From positions 1 to 56,978 of the forward strand of contig CACKRM010000003.1 in assembly GCA_902602655.1 (NCBI GenBank): 56,978 nt of DNA. Direction: 5' to 3'. The stretch is from an uncultured Pelagibacteraceae bacterium (lineage in GTDB: Bacteria; Pseudomonadota; Alphaproteobacteria; Pelagibacterales; Pelagibacteraceae). Within the stretch, counting starts at the first letter, position 1. Each line of letters starts with the position of its first letter. The notes under the pieces are model-generated. The model ran no database searches, was not told the DNA's origin, and was given only the letters and a program-made list of their open reading frames with translations. Made by a program: the position numbers and the translations under genes. Of the stretch, positions 28,379 to 38,306 are shown piece after piece.

Positions 28379-29088
28379 TTTTTTGTGAATGTGGCTATAC
28401 CAATTTTTTTTCCTTCTATAATTGATGACGAACAATGGAGATGTGTTCTGTCAAAAATCAACATAGATCCAACTTTCCACTCATAAATATATTCTACCTC
28501 TAGGCCTCTTAGATTATCAATATTTTCATGTGCCAAATACTTTTTGTGTACTTCTCTATCAAATGGTTTATCCCCATATAATCCAATATGTTCTGAGGAT
28601 CTAACATTTTGTCCATAACTTAGATTTTTCTTTTTTAACTCTTCGGGATCAAGTGTAAAACTTGTAGATTTTCCATAAAATCTATTTTTAAAAATTACTG
28701 TGCTCCCTACTGGTGTCAAAGGTATTAAACTTTGTTTATAAATAATATTTTCTAAATTAAATCCCCCGTCCACGTGTAAACCAATCGGTGCATAGCTTTC
28801 CTGAATTAATCCATAGATATCTTTACCTTCTTCAGTTTTTAGATTATCCATTTTAAAATCTCCAATTTCATTTTTTAACCTTTCGCAGAATATTTTTTCT
28901 AAATTTTTACTGTATCCCTGTAACCATCTCTTTTTTATTACGTTCTGTTTTTTATTATGAACTGTGGTTGGTAAATCTTTATAAAGTTGCATGAATTCTT
29001 TAATTTCGATATCGCTATAAATGTTATTAATAACTTTAGGAGCTGACTCAGATTCTTTAATTTTTTTAATTTTTTCTTGATCTGTCAT
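28375..29088 (-). CDS. 2OG-Fe(II) oxygenase-like protein
   Basis: A 237-residue protein I read as a probable 2-oxoglutarate/Fe(II)-dependent oxygenase. The facial triad candidates are H105 and D107 in GLHVDGGF and H216 or H218 in FDRTHLHCSS, with a basic residue about ten positions later (K228) that could bind 2-oxoglutarate. Spacing of about 110 residues between HxD and the distal His fits the fold. No signal peptide. Its ATG overlaps the ABC permease stop (TAATG) and its stop overlaps the glycosyltransferase start (ATGA), so it is translationally coupled on both sides. Substrate unknown; perhaps a sugar- or lipid-modifying hydroxylase. Family call is motif-based and could be wrong. Confidence 0.6.
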   Translation of the reverse strand: MTDQEKIKKIKESESAPKVINNIYSDIEIKEFMQLYKDLPTTVHNKKQNVIKKRWLQGYSKNLEKIFCERLKNEIGDFKMDNLKTEEGKDIYGLIQESYAPIGLHVDGGFNLENIIYKQSLIPLTPVGSTVIFKNRFYGKSTSFTLDPEELKKKNLSYGQNVRSSEHIGLYGDKPFDREVHKKYLAHENIDNLRGLEVEYIYEWKVGSMLIFDRTHLHCSSSIIEGKKIGIATFTKK

Positions 29089-29879
29089 TATTCACCCATA
29101 TTGATTAGTGTTCCCTTGTCTTTTGCACCTGAATAGGAGGTGTAAAATATTATTATTCCTACAATAAAATATATCAAAGAAATAGAAATTGATTTAACTA
29201 ATTCGACCAAATTGACGCTTCCTGTCAATAGTATGTTGCGCATTTCTTCAAAAATGTGAACCAAAGGTAAAAGTTTTGCAATGACCTGAAGACTCATTGG
29301 TAAAATTTCTACAGGATAATAAATACATCCTAAAGGGGCTAAAAAAAATAAACTTGCCCAAGCAATATTTTCAAAAGAAGGCCCATACCTAAGTAAACCC
29401 GAGGTTACGAGTAAACCCAAGGTTACACCAAAAATATATAAACTTGTTAATAAAAATAATAAAGGAATACCAAGTTTAAAAATTGATACACCAAAAAATG
29501 GTATGGCTAAAATTGATGCAGGTATTAATCCAATTAAAGTTCTAAAAATAGCAGTAAGTGTTAGAGCAGCTATAATTTCACTTAATTTAATAGGTGCAAT
29601 AAATAAATTCGTAAAATTTCTACTCCAAATTTCTTCAAGGAACATCATGTTGTAGCTTATGCTTGCTCTAAATAAAAAATCATAAAGAATAGCTGCAGTT
29701 AAAATTACACCAATAGTATCGCTATAAAAAGATGAATTAAGAGTAAAAAATTTTGAAATAAAACCCCATAAAAATATCTGTACAGTTGGCCAATAAATCA
29801 AATCAATTATTCTTGGCAACGAACTACAAATTAAATAAACGTGTCTTAAACTAAGGGCATAAATTTTATCAAGTTTCAT
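29088..29879 (-). CDS. ABC-2 type transporter permease
   Basis: Integral membrane protein of 263 residues with about six hydrophobic segments, ending in a short charged tail. It fits the ABC-2 (exporter) permease family, which moves polysaccharides, lipids, antibiotics or peptides outward. I use ATG 29879 (MKLDKIYAL), which has AGGAG 5 bases upstream, over a TTG-initiated extension. It overlaps its ATPase by 11 bases and the oxygenase by one base. Only one permease is encoded, so it should act as a homodimer. Substrate unknown; the neighbouring glycosyltransferase hints at a glycan or glycosylated product. Confidence 0.88.
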   Translation of the reverse strand: MKLDKIYALSLRHVYLICSSLPRIIDLIYWPTVQIFLWGFISKFFTLNSSFYSDTIGVILTAAILYDFLFRASISYNMMFLEEIWSRNFTNLFIAPIKLSEIIAALTLTAIFRTLIGLIPASILAIPFFGVSIFKLGIPLLFLLTSLYIFGVTLGLLVTSGLLRYGPSFENIAWASLFFLAPLGCIYYPVEILPMSLQVIAKLLPLVHIFEEMRNILLTGSVNLVELVKSISISLIYFIVGIIIFYTSYSGAKDKGTLINMGE

Positions 29880-30600
29880 TTTTACTCCTAGCAAGTTTTA
29901 AAAATGTATCTTCAAGATTGTCCCTTCCGTGTTTTTTTATTATTTCTTTACACGTTCCTCTATCAACAATTTTACCATTCTTCATCATTATGATGCTATC
30001 GCACAGTTTTTCAACCTCAGACATATTGTGAGATGCTAGCAAGATTGTAACTTTATTCTTTTTTTTATATGTAAGAATATAATTTCTTATGTAATCACCG
30101 GTATCGGGATCTAAACTTGCAGTAGGCTCATCTAAAAAAAGTATTTTAGGTGAATTAATTAAGGATTTTGCCAAAGATACTCTATTTTTTTGTCCTGATG
30201 ACAATTCTCCGTTTTTCCTATTTAACAATTGTTTTAAGTCTAAATCTTCAGCTAATTGTAAGATTTTATCTTTTAAGCTTTGCACACTATACAATCTTCC
30301 GTAAATTTCTAAATTTTGTCTAACGGTTAATTTTTTTGGAAGTTCTATATAAGGGGAGGCAAAATTGATTTGACTAAGAATTTTCTCTCTGTCAGCAGTT
30401 TCTAAATCTTCATTGCCTATTATAATTTGACCTTTGGTTGGTCTAATTAACCCCAACATCATTCCGATAGATGTAGTTTTGCCGCAACCATTTGGCCCTA
30501 ACAAACCAACAGTGTTACTCTCTTTAATTTCAAAATTTATATTATTTACAGCAAAAGTATCTTTAAAACTTTTCGTTAAATTTTTTACTTGAATAAACAT
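29869..30600 (-). CDS. ABC transporter ATP-binding protein
   Basis: A single nucleotide-binding domain, 243 residues: Walker A GPNGCGKTT (about 35-43), signature LSSGQ (133-137), Walker B KILFLDEP (152-159), D-loop SLD, and switch histidine in LASHN (H191). Sequence type matches exporters of the ABC-2 / DrrA-CcmA style. It pairs with the overlapping permease downstream and starts immediately next to the Sua5 stop, so it probably shares the Sua5 transcript. Confidence 0.95.
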   Translation of the reverse strand: MFIQVKNLTKSFKDTFAVNNINFEIKESNTVGLLGPNGCGKTTSIGMMLGLIRPTKGQIIIGNEDLETADREKILSQINFASPYIELPKKLTVRQNLEIYGRLYSVQSLKDKILQLAEDLDLKQLLNRKNGELSSGQKNRVSLAKSLINSPKILFLDEPTASLDPDTGDYIRNYILTYKKKNKVTILLASHNMSEVEKLCDSIIMMKNGKIVDRGTCKEIIKKHGRDNLEDTFLKLARSKNET

Positions 30601-31554
30601 TTATCTTGATGCTTTCTTTAATCTATCGTTAATTGCAACTCCTATTCCTTTATTAGGAATTTTAACTACATTAATTTTTTTATACTTTAGTTTTTTTATA
30701 GCTCTAAATATTTTATATAAATTTTTTGCTGCTTCTTTCAAATTTCCTTTCGGGCTTAAATTAAATAAATTATTCTTATTCTTATATTTTTTTCCAAAAA
30801 CAATAAATGCGGCTTTATATTCATTTTTTTTACAATTTAATTTCATTGGGATACCTGGGGAGTAGTGTCTTTTTAAAAGACCAGGGGATCTAATCTTCTT
30901 AAAATTTTTTGATATAATAATTTTTCTTTTTAATACTTTTCCAATTTCATTAGGAGAAATAAAACCAGGTCGTAATATTTGTATTTTTCCAATTAAATTT
31001 ATAACTGTTGATTCCAATCCAATTTTAGAGAAACCACCATCAAAAATAAAATTAATTTTTTTACCAAAATCATCGATAATGTCTTTTGCTCTTACTGGAC
31101 TTATACTTTCAGAAATATTTGCGCTTGGAATTGCAAGAGGAAAACTTATATTTCGGAGTATACTTCTTATTATCTTATTTTTTGGAAATCTTACTGCAAC
31201 ACTTTTTAAATTTGAACTTGTAAGATTACATAATTTGCTACTACTTTTTTTTTTTAAAATATAAGTTAAGGGTCCAGGAGAAAATTTTTTATAAAGTTTC
31301 TCAAAATTTTTATCAATTATTGCATCTCTTTTTAAAATTTTTAGATCATAATAGTGCACTATTAATGGATTCTTTTTTGGCCTCTTTTTTAATTTATATA
31401 TTTTTTTTATCGATTTTTCTGAATACGCATTACCAGCAAGTCCATAAACTGTTTCTGTTGGTACGCCAATTACATTATTTTTTTTTAGAAGTTTTTGAGC
31501 TCTTAAAAGGTTTTTTTTGTTGAATTTAAAAATATTTGGATAGATATTTCTCAT
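30601..31554 (-). CDS. L-threonylcarbamoyladenylate synthase (Sua5/TsaC family)
   Basis: Makes threonylcarbamoyl-AMP for the t6A37 modification of ANN-reading tRNAs. The 317-residue protein has an N-terminal YrdC domain with GVPTETVYGLAGNAY (about 31-45), KKRPKKNPLIVHY, KFSPGPLTYILKK, VAVRFPKN and FPLAIPSANISE, then the Sua5 C-terminal domain after about 210 with SPGLLKRHYSPGIP at the join. So it is the long Sua5 type and not short TsaC. It heads the minus-strand block leading into the ABC exporter genes and is divergent from xseB, 21 bases away. Confidence 0.93.
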   Translation of the reverse strand: MRNIYPNIFKFNKKNLLRAQKLLKKNNVIGVPTETVYGLAGNAYSEKSIKKIYKLKKRPKKNPLIVHYYDLKILKRDAIIDKNFEKLYKKFSPGPLTYILKKKSSSKLCNLTSSNLKSVAVRFPKNKIIRSILRNISFPLAIPSANISESISPVRAKDIIDDFGKKINFIFDGGFSKIGLESTVINLIGKIQILRPGFISPNEIGKVLKRKIIISKNFKKIRSPGLLKRHYSPGIPMKLNCKKNEYKAAFIVFGKKYKNKNNLFNLSPKGNLKEAAKNLYKIFRAIKKLKYKKINVVKIPNKGIGVAINDRLKKASR

Positions 31555-31575
31555 AATGTTATTATTATATAATTA

Positions 31576-31821
31576 ATGAAAAGCAAAAATATTCCAGCTG
31601 ACATAAAAAGTAAATCAATAAAAGAGGCAAAAAACGAAATTAACGATATATTAGAAAAATTTGAGCAATCAAATGTAAATTTGGAGGAGTCAACGAGTGA
31701 GTACAAAAGACTTATTCTTTTAAACAAACATATTGAGACATTGTTTAAATATAAATCTAATGAAATATCTAAAATTACAAAAAAAAACAAAAAAAGAAAT
31801 GCTAAAAAAATTAAAATTTAA
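31576..31821 (+). CDS. xseB: Exodeoxyribonuclease VII small subunit
   Basis: An 81-residue helical protein with the XseB pattern: a pair of helices containing IKEAKNEINDILEKFEQSNVNLEESTSEYKRLILLNKHIE. It partners XseA in degrading single-stranded DNA; xseA is not in this window. The gene directly precedes and overlaps ispA, the widely conserved xseB-ispA-dxs order, which strengthens the call for so short a protein. Lysine-rich tail. Confidence 0.88.
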   Translation: MKSKNIPADIKSKSIKEAKNEINDILEKFEQSNVNLEESTSEYKRLILLNKHIETLFKYKSNEISKITKKNKKRNAKKIKI

Positions 31822-32671
31822 TGCTAAGAAAACTGATATTTTTTTAAAAAAATATTTTCTAAAACAAAAAAAAACAAAATTAATTGGACCCATGAAGTAT
31901 GGGGTTATATCAGGAGGAAAAAAAATTAGGTCATCTGTAATACTTGCGACAGGTAAACTTTTTGATATTAACCCAAAAAAACTTTTAAATGTTTGTGCGG
32001 CTGTTGAATGCATTCATTCTTATTCACTTATACACGATGATTTACCATGTATGGACAACGACAACATTAGAAGGGGCAAACCATCAACTCATATTAAGTA
32101 TGGAGAGTCGACAGCTGTATTAGCTGGAAACTCTCTTTTAACTTTAGCTTTTGAAATTCTTTCAGATAAAAATTTCTTAATTGAAAAAAAAATAAAAGTA
32201 GAACTTATAAAAGAATTAGCTTTATGCTCTGGTCATTCAGGGATAGCAGGAGGTCAGGAAGAAGACTTAAGTTTCGAAAATAAAAGAAAAAATTCAAAAC
32301 AAATTTTAAATATGCAAAAAAAAAAGACTGGTAAATTGTTTAATTTTTGTTGCTTATCAGCTGGAATAATTGCAAAAAAAAATAATCTTAAAAAAAAACA
32401 ACTAGGAATTTTAGGAGAAGAAATTGGATTATTGTTTCAATTAGCTGATGATTTTTTAGATGTTAAAGGATTCAAAAAAAAGGTAGGCAAACCGACAAAA
32501 AAGGATAAGAAAAAAGGAAAAAGTACATTAATTGGTTTACTAGGGTATAAAAAATCGTATGATTTTGCTCAAATATTAAAAAAAAAAATTTTGAGGAAAG
32601 CTTCTAATTATGGAAAAAAAGGGGAAGATTTGATAAATATTGTCGAGTTTATACTAAAGAGAGAATTTTAA
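31799..32671 (+). CDS. ispA: Polyprenyl (farnesyl/geranylgeranyl) diphosphate synthase IspA
   Basis: Short-chain trans-prenyltransferase condensing IPP with allylic diphosphates. First aspartate-rich motif [20 protein letters not shown] (DDx4D) and second [10 protein letters not shown] are present, with GGKKIRS near the N-terminus. I prefer ATG 31799 (290 residues), which overlaps the xseB end; ATG 31760 or a TTG at 31733 are in-frame alternatives that only add lysine-rich sequence. Its stop overlaps the dxs ATG. Product length (C15 or C20) cannot be fixed by eye. In a proteorhodopsin-bearing cell it also supplies carotenoid and retinal precursors. Confidence 0.93.
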   Translation: MLKKLKFNAKKTDIFLKKYFLKQKKTKLIGPMKYGVISGGKKIRSSVILATGKLFDINPKKLLNVCAAVECIHSYSLIHDDLPCMDNDNIRRGKPSTHIKYGESTAVLAGNSLLTLAFEILSDKNFLIEKKIKVELIKELALCSGHSGIAGGQEEDLSFENKRKNSKQILNMQKKKTGKLFNFCCLSAGIIAKKNNLKKKQLGILGEEIGLLFQLADDFLDVKGFKKKVGKPTKKDKKKGKSTLIGLLGYKKSYDFAQILKKKILRKASNYGKKGEDLINIVEFILKREF

Positions 32672-34593
32672 TGGAAAAAAAACTTTTAGATAACATTAAT
32701 TACCCAAGCGATCTTAAAAAGCTTAAAGAAAATCAGTTAAAACAATTTTGTGATGAATTGAGATCTGAATTAATTGAAGTGGTATCCGAAACAGGCGGAC
32801 ATTTAGGTGCTGGACTTGGAGTAGTTGAACTTACAACAGCAATACATTACGTTTTTAATACTCCAAAAGATAAACTAGTTTGGGATGTCGGCCACCAGTG
32901 CTATCCGCATAAAATTATAACTGGTAGAAAAAATAAGATTCATAGCCTTAGAAAAGGTGGAGGACTTTCTGGATTCACAAAAAGATCCGAAAGTGAATAC
33001 GATCCTTTTGGTGCAGCTCATAGCTCAACCTCTATATCTTCAACATTGGGGATGGCTGTAGCTAAAAATTTATCAAATGATAAAAACGAAGTTATAGCAG
33101 TGATCGGAGATGGTGCAATGAGTGCAGGAATGGCATATGAAGCTATGAATAATGCAGGCGCATTAAAATCGAAATTAATAGTCATACTTAATGATAATGA
33201 CATGTCCATAGCAAGACCCGTGGGTGCTATGAGCAAATATTTAGCAAAACTTTTATCAGGTAAAATTTATTTTAGTTTTAGAGAAACAATAAAACTTATC
33301 ACCTCTGCATTCTCAAAAAGATTTAAAGAAAAAGCTGGAAAAGCGGAAGATATTCTAAGAGGAATAGTTACTGGAGGAACAATGTTCAGTGAGCTTGGTT
33401 TTTATTACATTGGTCCTATAGATGGTCATGACGTAAACAATTTAGTTAAAGTTTTAGATAATGTGAAAAATTCAAATCACAAAGGACCGATATTAATTCA
33501 CGCTATAACTCAAAAAGGTAAAGGCTACAAACCAGCTGAAGACTCAGGCGATAAATATCATGGTGTTTCGAAGTTTAATGTTGTTACTGGTGAACAAATC
33601 AAAACTAAATCAAACACTCCTTCCTATACTAAGATTTTCGCAGAAACATTGATTAAACATGCCCAAAATGACACTAAAATTGTTGGCATAACAGGAGCAA
33701 TGCCTTCAGGAACGGGTTTAAATCTATTTGAAAAAAAATTTCCTGATAGAATGTTTGATGTTGGCATTGCTGAACAGCATGCAGTGACTTTTGCAGCAGG
33801 TTTGGCTACTGAAGGATACAAACCATTCGCAGCAATTTACTCAACATTTCTTCAAAGAGCTTATGATCAAGTTGTTCATGACGTGGCTATACAAAGTTTG
33901 CCTGTTAGATTTGCTATAGATAGAGCAGGATTAGTTGGTTCAGACGGTCCAACGCATGCTGGATCTTTTGATGTGACTTATCTTTCAACACTTCCTAATT
34001 TTGTAGTTATGGCACCTAGCGACGAAGCAGAGCTTGTAAAAATGATTAATACCTCTGTTACAATTAATGATAGACCATCTGCCTTTAGATATCCAAGGGG
34101 AAATGGAGTAGGTGTTAAAATTCCTGAAATTAATGAAATTTTAGAAATAGGCAAAGGCAGAGTAATTAGAGAGGGCAAACAAGTTGCTATAATAAATTTT
34201 GGCGCAAGGTTACAAGAATGTAAATTAGCATCTGAAGAATTACTAAAAAAAGGAATAGAATGCTCAATAGTTGACGCAAGATTCTCTAAGCCATTAGACA
34301 CCAAATTAATTCTTGAATTAGCTACTAATCATGAATTAGTTATAACAATAGAAGAAGGATCTATAGGAGGCTTTGGTTCTCACGTAGCACAGTTATTAGC
34401 AGAAAGAGGAGTTTTTGACAAAGGATTGAAATTTAGATCGATGTTTCTGCCCGATACATTCTTAGACCAAGACACTCCATATGAAATGTACAGTAAAGCA
34501 GGATTAAATGCTCAATCAATTGTTAATAAAGTACATGATGCTTTAAAATCAAATATTATTTTAGCTAAAGGGAAAAATAAAATTATAAGTTAA
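32671..34593 (+). CDS. dxs: 1-deoxy-D-xylulose-5-phosphate synthase
   Basis: ThDP enzyme starting the non-mevalonate isoprenoid pathway from pyruvate and glyceraldehyde-3-phosphate; 640 residues. Signatures: [63 protein letters not shown], ThDP motif [20 protein letters not shown] ending with [39 protein letters not shown]. It overlaps ispA by one base and shares its stop region (TTAA at 34590-34593) with convergent aroC. Confidence 0.98.
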   Translation: MEKKLLDNINYPSDLKKLKENQLKQFCDELRSELIEVVSETGGHLGAGLGVVELTTAIHYVFNTPKDKLVWDVGHQCYPHKIITGRKNKIHSLRKGGGLSGFTKRSESEYDPFGAAHSSTSISSTLGMAVAKNLSNDKNEVIAVIGDGAMSAGMAYEAMNNAGALKSKLIVILNDNDMSIARPVGAMSKYLAKLLSGKIYFSFRETIKLITSAFSKRFKEKAGKAEDILRGIVTGGTMFSELGFYYIGPIDGHDVNNLVKVLDNVKNSNHKGPILIHAITQKGKGYKPAEDSGDKYHGVSKFNVVTGEQIKTKSNTPSYTKIFAETLIKHAQNDTKIVGITGAMPSGTGLNLFEKKFPDRMFDVGIAEQHAVTFAAGLATEGYKPFAAIYSTFLQRAYDQVVHDVAIQSLPVRFAIDRAGLVGSDGPTHAGSFDVTYLSTLPNFVVMAPSDEAELVKMINTSVTINDRPSAFRYPRGNGVGVKIPEINEILEIGKGRVIREGKQVAIINFGARLQECKLASEELLKKGIECSIVDARFSKPLDTKLILELATNHELVITIEEGSIGGFGSHVAQLLAERGVFDKGLKFRSMFLPDTFLDQDTPYEMYSKAGLNAQSIVNKVHDALKSNIILAKGKNKIIS

Positions 34594-35672
34594 CCGCATT
34601 GTGCTCTATGCATCAAAAGATGATCTAGAAGCACACAAGATAACATAGCTTCTCCGATTGGAACCGCTCTTATTCCTACACATGGATCGTGTCTACCTTT
34701 AACAGAGATTTTTGTATTTTTGCCTTTTTTGTTAATTGTTTCTCTAGTGTTAAGAATAGAAGATGTTGGTTTAACCGCAAAAGATGCTAGAATATTTTGC
34801 CCAGAAGAAATACCACCTAAAATCCCTCCAGCATTATTAGATTTAAATTTCACTTTTCCAGATGATTTTCTTATTTCATCTGAATTTTCTTCCCCGGTTA
34901 AAAAAGCAGAATTCATACCAGCTCCTATATTAACACCTTTCACAGCGTTAATGCTCATAAGAGAGGCAGCAATATCCGTATCTAATTTTGAGTAAATGGG
35001 AGCTCCAAGACCAGCAGGCACACCTGAGGCTCTTAACTCTATTATTGCACCACATGAAGAACCTGACTTTCTTACAGCTAAAAGATATTTTTCCCAAAGT
35101 TTAACTGATTTTTTATCAGGACAGAAAAAAGGGTTTTTATTTATTTCTTTATCATTCCAATTAGATTTATCACAAGACATCAGACCTAATTGAGTAACAG
35201 CTCCTATAACATTAAATTTTTTACCTAATATATTTTTTAAAACAGTTTTCGCTACCGCACCTGCAGCTACTCTGCAAGCTGTCTCTCTAGCAGATTGTCT
35301 ACCACCTCCTCTGAAATCTCTAATTCCATATTTCTTAAAATATGTATAATCAGCATGACCCGGTCTAAATTTTTCCTTTATAGACTCATAATCTCGAGAT
35401 CTTTTATCAGTATTGTAAATAATTATAGAAATAGGGGTTCCTGTAGTTTTGCCTTGAAATACACCTGATAAAATAATTACCTTATCAGACTCTTTTCTTT
35501 GTGTGGTAAATTTAGACTGACCAGGTCTACGTTTATCCATATCTTTTTGAATATCTTTCTCAGATATGGTGATATTAGGCGGACAGCCATCTATAATACA
35601 ACCAATAGCTGGACCATGGGATTCTCCCCAAGTCGTAAATCTAAATATTTTACCAAAAGTATTAAAAGACAT
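34590..35672 (-). CDS. aroC: Chorismate synthase
   Basis: Last enzyme of the shikimate pathway, FMN-dependent. 360 residues with [24 protein letters not shown] at the start, [59 protein letters not shown] near the end of the core, and [19 protein letters not shown]. All family signatures are intact. Converges on dxs with the two stop codons sharing one TTAA; divergent from pdxH, 34 bases away. Confidence 0.98.
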   Translation of the reverse strand: MSFNTFGKIFRFTTWGESHGPAIGCIIDGCPPNITISEKDIQKDMDKRRPGQSKFTTQRKESDKVIILSGVFQGKTTGTPISIIIYNTDKRSRDYESIKEKFRPGHADYTYFKKYGIRDFRGGGRQSARETACRVAAGAVAKTVLKNILGKKFNVIGAVTQLGLMSCDKSNWNDKEINKNPFFCPDKKSVKLWEKYLLAVRKSGSSCGAIIELRASGVPAGLGAPIYSKLDTDIAASLMSINAVKGVNIGAGMNSAFLTGEENSDEIRKSSGKVKFKSNNAGGILGGISSGQNILASFAVKPTSSILNTRETINKKGKNTKISVKGRHDPCVGIRAVPIGEAMLSCVLLDHLLMHRAQCG

Positions 35673-35706
35673 AGTTAATTAATGTATAGATTATTTTAAA
35701 GAAATT

Positions 35707-36339
35707 ATGAATCAAAAAAATGGCAAAAATTCATTAGGCTTAGATTCTTGTTTTGAAGACCAAGAAAACCCTATTAATTTGTTTAAAAAATGGTTTGATA
35801 AAGCCAAAGAAAGTGAAATTAACGATCCCAATGCGCTAGCATTGGCAACTTCAGATAAATCAGGCCAACCAAGTGTAAGAATGGTATTATTAAAAGGATT
35901 AAGTGATAAAGGATTTGTTTTTTATACAAATTTTGAAAGTAAAAAAAGTGATGATCTTAAAAAAAACAAAAAAGCATCAATGTGCTTCCATTGGAAAAGT
36001 TTGAGAAGACAAGTAAGGATCCTTGGCTCTGTTGAGCAAGTTTCTGATAAGGATGCAGATGAATATTATAAATCTAGACCATATAAAAATAAAATTGGTG
36101 CATGGGCCTCATCTCAATCAAGGGTATTAGACAAAAGGGAAAACTTTTTAAAAACGATCGAAGAATTTAAAAATAAATTTCCTGAGGGAAATAATGTACC
36201 TAGGCCGTCGTATTGGTCTGGGTGGAGAGTAATACCAAATGAAATTGAGTTTTGGCTCGATGTAGAAGGTAGAGTACACGAGAGACTTAATTATAAAAAC
36301 AAAAATGGAAAATGGTTAAGAGAACTTCTTTTCCCTTAA
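35707..36339 (+). CDS. pdxH: Pyridoxamine 5'-phosphate oxidase PdxH
   Basis: FMN oxidase making pyridoxal 5'-phosphate from PNP or PMP; 210 residues. Motifs: PNALALATSDKSGQPSVRMVLLKGLSDKGFVFYTN, then SMCFHWKSLRRQVRILGSVE, YKSRP, GAWASSQSRVL, PSYWSGWRVIPNEIEFW and the C-terminal RVHERL...W..ELLFP. All FMN and PLP contact regions look intact. The stop shares TTAA (36336-36339) with convergent ispB. Confidence 0.97.
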   Translation: MNQKNGKNSLGLDSCFEDQENPINLFKKWFDKAKESEINDPNALALATSDKSGQPSVRMVLLKGLSDKGFVFYTNFESKKSDDLKKNKKASMCFHWKSLRRQVRILGSVEQVSDKDADEYYKSRPYKNKIGAWASSQSRVLDKRENFLKTIEEFKNKFPEGNNVPRPSYWSGWRVIPNEIEFWLDVEGRVHERLNYKNKNGKWLRELLFP

Positions 36340-37349
36340 AAAGATCTATTTAAACTAAAGCCAGTTAAATTTTGTAAAACAGTTTTATTTTGACTTTCTT
36401 CAAAAATACTAAGTGCATCCCTTGAAAGATTTACGAAATATTCAGCTCTTTTAATACTTTCTTGAACAGCCTTATATTTATTTATTAGTGCAAGGGTTTC
36501 ACTAAAATCATCTTTAGTTCTTTTTTCTTTTTTAAACAATTCTAATAAAAAACTTCTTTCTTCGGAATTTGCTCTTTGAAAAATTATAATTATCGGCAAG
36601 GTGGTTTTGCCTTCGTAAAAGTCTTTTCCGATTTCTTTTCCAAAAATTATTTCTTTAGAATAATAATCTAAAGCATCGTCAGCTATTTGAAAAGCTAATC
36701 CAAGATTTTTTCCATAAGATTCTAATGCCTCTTTTTCTTTCTTGTTGCTTTTAGAAATACAAGCACCAGTTCGAGTTGCTGCTGAGAAAAGAGACGCAGT
36801 TTTTAAATTAATTATCTTTAAATAAGTTTCTTCTAAAAGATCTGCCTCACTTTTGTGTTGTAATTGTAAAATTTCTCCTTGAGCTATTTTTGCTGAGGTT
36901 GAAGATAATAATTTTAAAATTTCCAAATCTCCATCATCCACCATAATTTCGAAACATCTGCTTAATAAATAATCTCCAACTAATATCGAAGATTGATTTC
37001 CCCAAATAGAGTTAGCAGTCTTAAACCCTCTTCTAAGAGCACTTTCATCTATTACATCATCATGAAGCAAAGTGGCTGAATGAATCAATTCTACACATGT
37101 AGCTAGATTTACATCTCTTTCGCCATCAATATACCCAGTTAGCTTAGCTGAACCAAGGGTTAGCATTGCTCTCATCCTTTTCCCACCAGAACTAAAATGG
37201 TGATTACTCATTTTATTTATTAGCTCAATTTTACTATGAAGTTTCAATTCAATTAAGTTTTCTACTTTTAAAAGCTTATTCGCTACTAAATTTTTTAATT
37301 CCAAATATGCTGAGTTAACAGATTTTTTTAGAGGTACAACTGATCCCAT
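36336..37349 (-). CDS. ispB: Long-chain polyprenyl diphosphate synthase (IspB-like)
   Basis: A 337-residue trans-prenyltransferase that would make the ubiquinone side chain. First aspartate motif LLHDDVIDESALRRG (near residue 96-110), second LAFQIADDALDYYS (near 217-230), with GGKRMRAML before them. It is longer and distinct from IspA in this window, consistent with octaprenyl or decaprenyl synthase; chain length is not readable. ATG at 37349. It converges on pdxH with shared stop bases. Confidence 0.94.
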   Translation of the reverse strand: MGSVVPLKKSVNSAYLELKNLVANKLLKVENLIELKLHSKIELINKMSNHHFSSGGKRMRAMLTLGSAKLTGYIDGERDVNLATCVELIHSATLLHDDVIDESALRRGFKTANSIWGNQSSILVGDYLLSRCFEIMVDDGDLEILKLLSSTSAKIAQGEILQLQHKSEADLLEETYLKIINLKTASLFSAATRTGACISKSNKKEKEALESYGKNLGLAFQIADDALDYYSKEIIFGKEIGKDFYEGKTTLPIIIIFQRANSEERSFLLELFKKEKRTKDDFSETLALINKYKAVQESIKRAEYFVNLSRDALSIFEESQNKTVLQNLTGFSLNRSF

Positions 37350-37406
37350 ATAATCATTGTAGTTGATTTTTTGATTAATAGTTTTTTTAATTTAATCACA
37401 AGTGAC

Positions 37407-37433
37407 GCACCCGTAATTCAACTAGGAGTAGCG
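37407..37433 (+). other. Possible tRNA 5'-half remnant
   Basis: In the 143-base gap between ispB and sppA, the segment GCACCCGTAATTCAACTAGGAGTAGCGT (bases 37407-37433) resembles the acceptor and D-arm half of a tRNA; compare GCGTTCGTAGCTCAACTGGATAGAGCGT of tRNA-Arg(TCG) in this window. The D stem no longer pairs and no anticodon or T arm follows, only AT-rich sequence. Nothing else is visible in this gap apart from presumed promoters. It may be a relic left by an integration, excision or duplication event, or a chance match. Confidence 0.35.
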
Positions 37434-37492
37434 TATAAAATTATTAAAATTTAATTATACTACTGATATAAGTATATAGTTATCAAAAAAAT

Positions 37493-38306
37493 ATGTTTTG
37501 GATTTTCAAAAAAAAGAAAGTAATCCCTCATGTAAGGCTCACTGGTGTAATCGGGTCGGCTGGAAGGTTTAGGCAAGGAATGGATCTTGCAGGTCAACAA
37601 GATATTTTAAAAAAGGCTTTTTCATTTAAAAAAGCTAAGTATGTTGCTATATCAATTAATTCACCGGGAGGATCACCGGTTCAATCCCATTTAATTTACA
37701 GTTTCATAAGGCAACTTGCTGAAGAGAATAAAAAGAAGGTAATATTTTTTGCTGAAGACGTAGCTGCTTCAGGAGGTTATTTTATAGCCTGCGCAGGAGA
37801 TGAGATCTACGCAAACTCTAGTTCTATAATTGGCTCTATAGGAGTGATATCAGCATCTTTTGGTTTTAAAGAAATGATCAAAAAAGTTGGTGTTGAAAGA
37901 CGAATCTATACTGCAGGGAAAAATAAAAGCACGCTCGATCCATTTGTAGAAGAAAAAGAAGAAGACGTAAAAAGAATTAAAAAACTTCAATTAGAACTAC
38001 ATGGGCATTTTATAAAAGTAGTAGAACAAAGCAGAGGAAAAAAAATTGAAGGATCCAGAAAAAAATAATATTTTTACAGGTGAATTTTGGTCTGGTGAGA
38101 CATCACTTAAATTAGGGCTAATTGATGGTATTGGAAATGCGGATCAGGTTCTTAAAGAAAAATTTGGAAAAGATGTTGTGATAAAAAGATTTGAAAAACC
38201 AAAAGGTTTTTTGGCTAAAAAACTTTCTTCGTCTATTGAACATCAGGTAGACAGATTTGTAGATGTTTTAGAAGATCGAGCGATGTGGCAAAAATTTGGT
38301 TTATAG
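37493..38306 (+). CDS. sppA: S49 family serine peptidase (SppA/SohB-like), frameshifted
   Basis: Signal-peptide-peptidase-type S49 protease of about 270 residues if the frame is restored. Motifs: AISINSPGGSPVQSHLIY, catalytic serine region AEDVAASGGYFIACAGDEIYAN, SSSIIGSIGVI and SLKLGLIDGIGNADQV in the downstream part. The reading frame breaks in a run of 8 A at 38038-38045: the first part ends at 38068, the rest continues one frame over from about 38046. Removing one A gives the smooth RGKKLKDPEKNNIFTGEFW and a length divisible by three. Position before glyQ is typical of Alphaproteobacteria. Probably intact in the cell. Confidence 0.88.
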
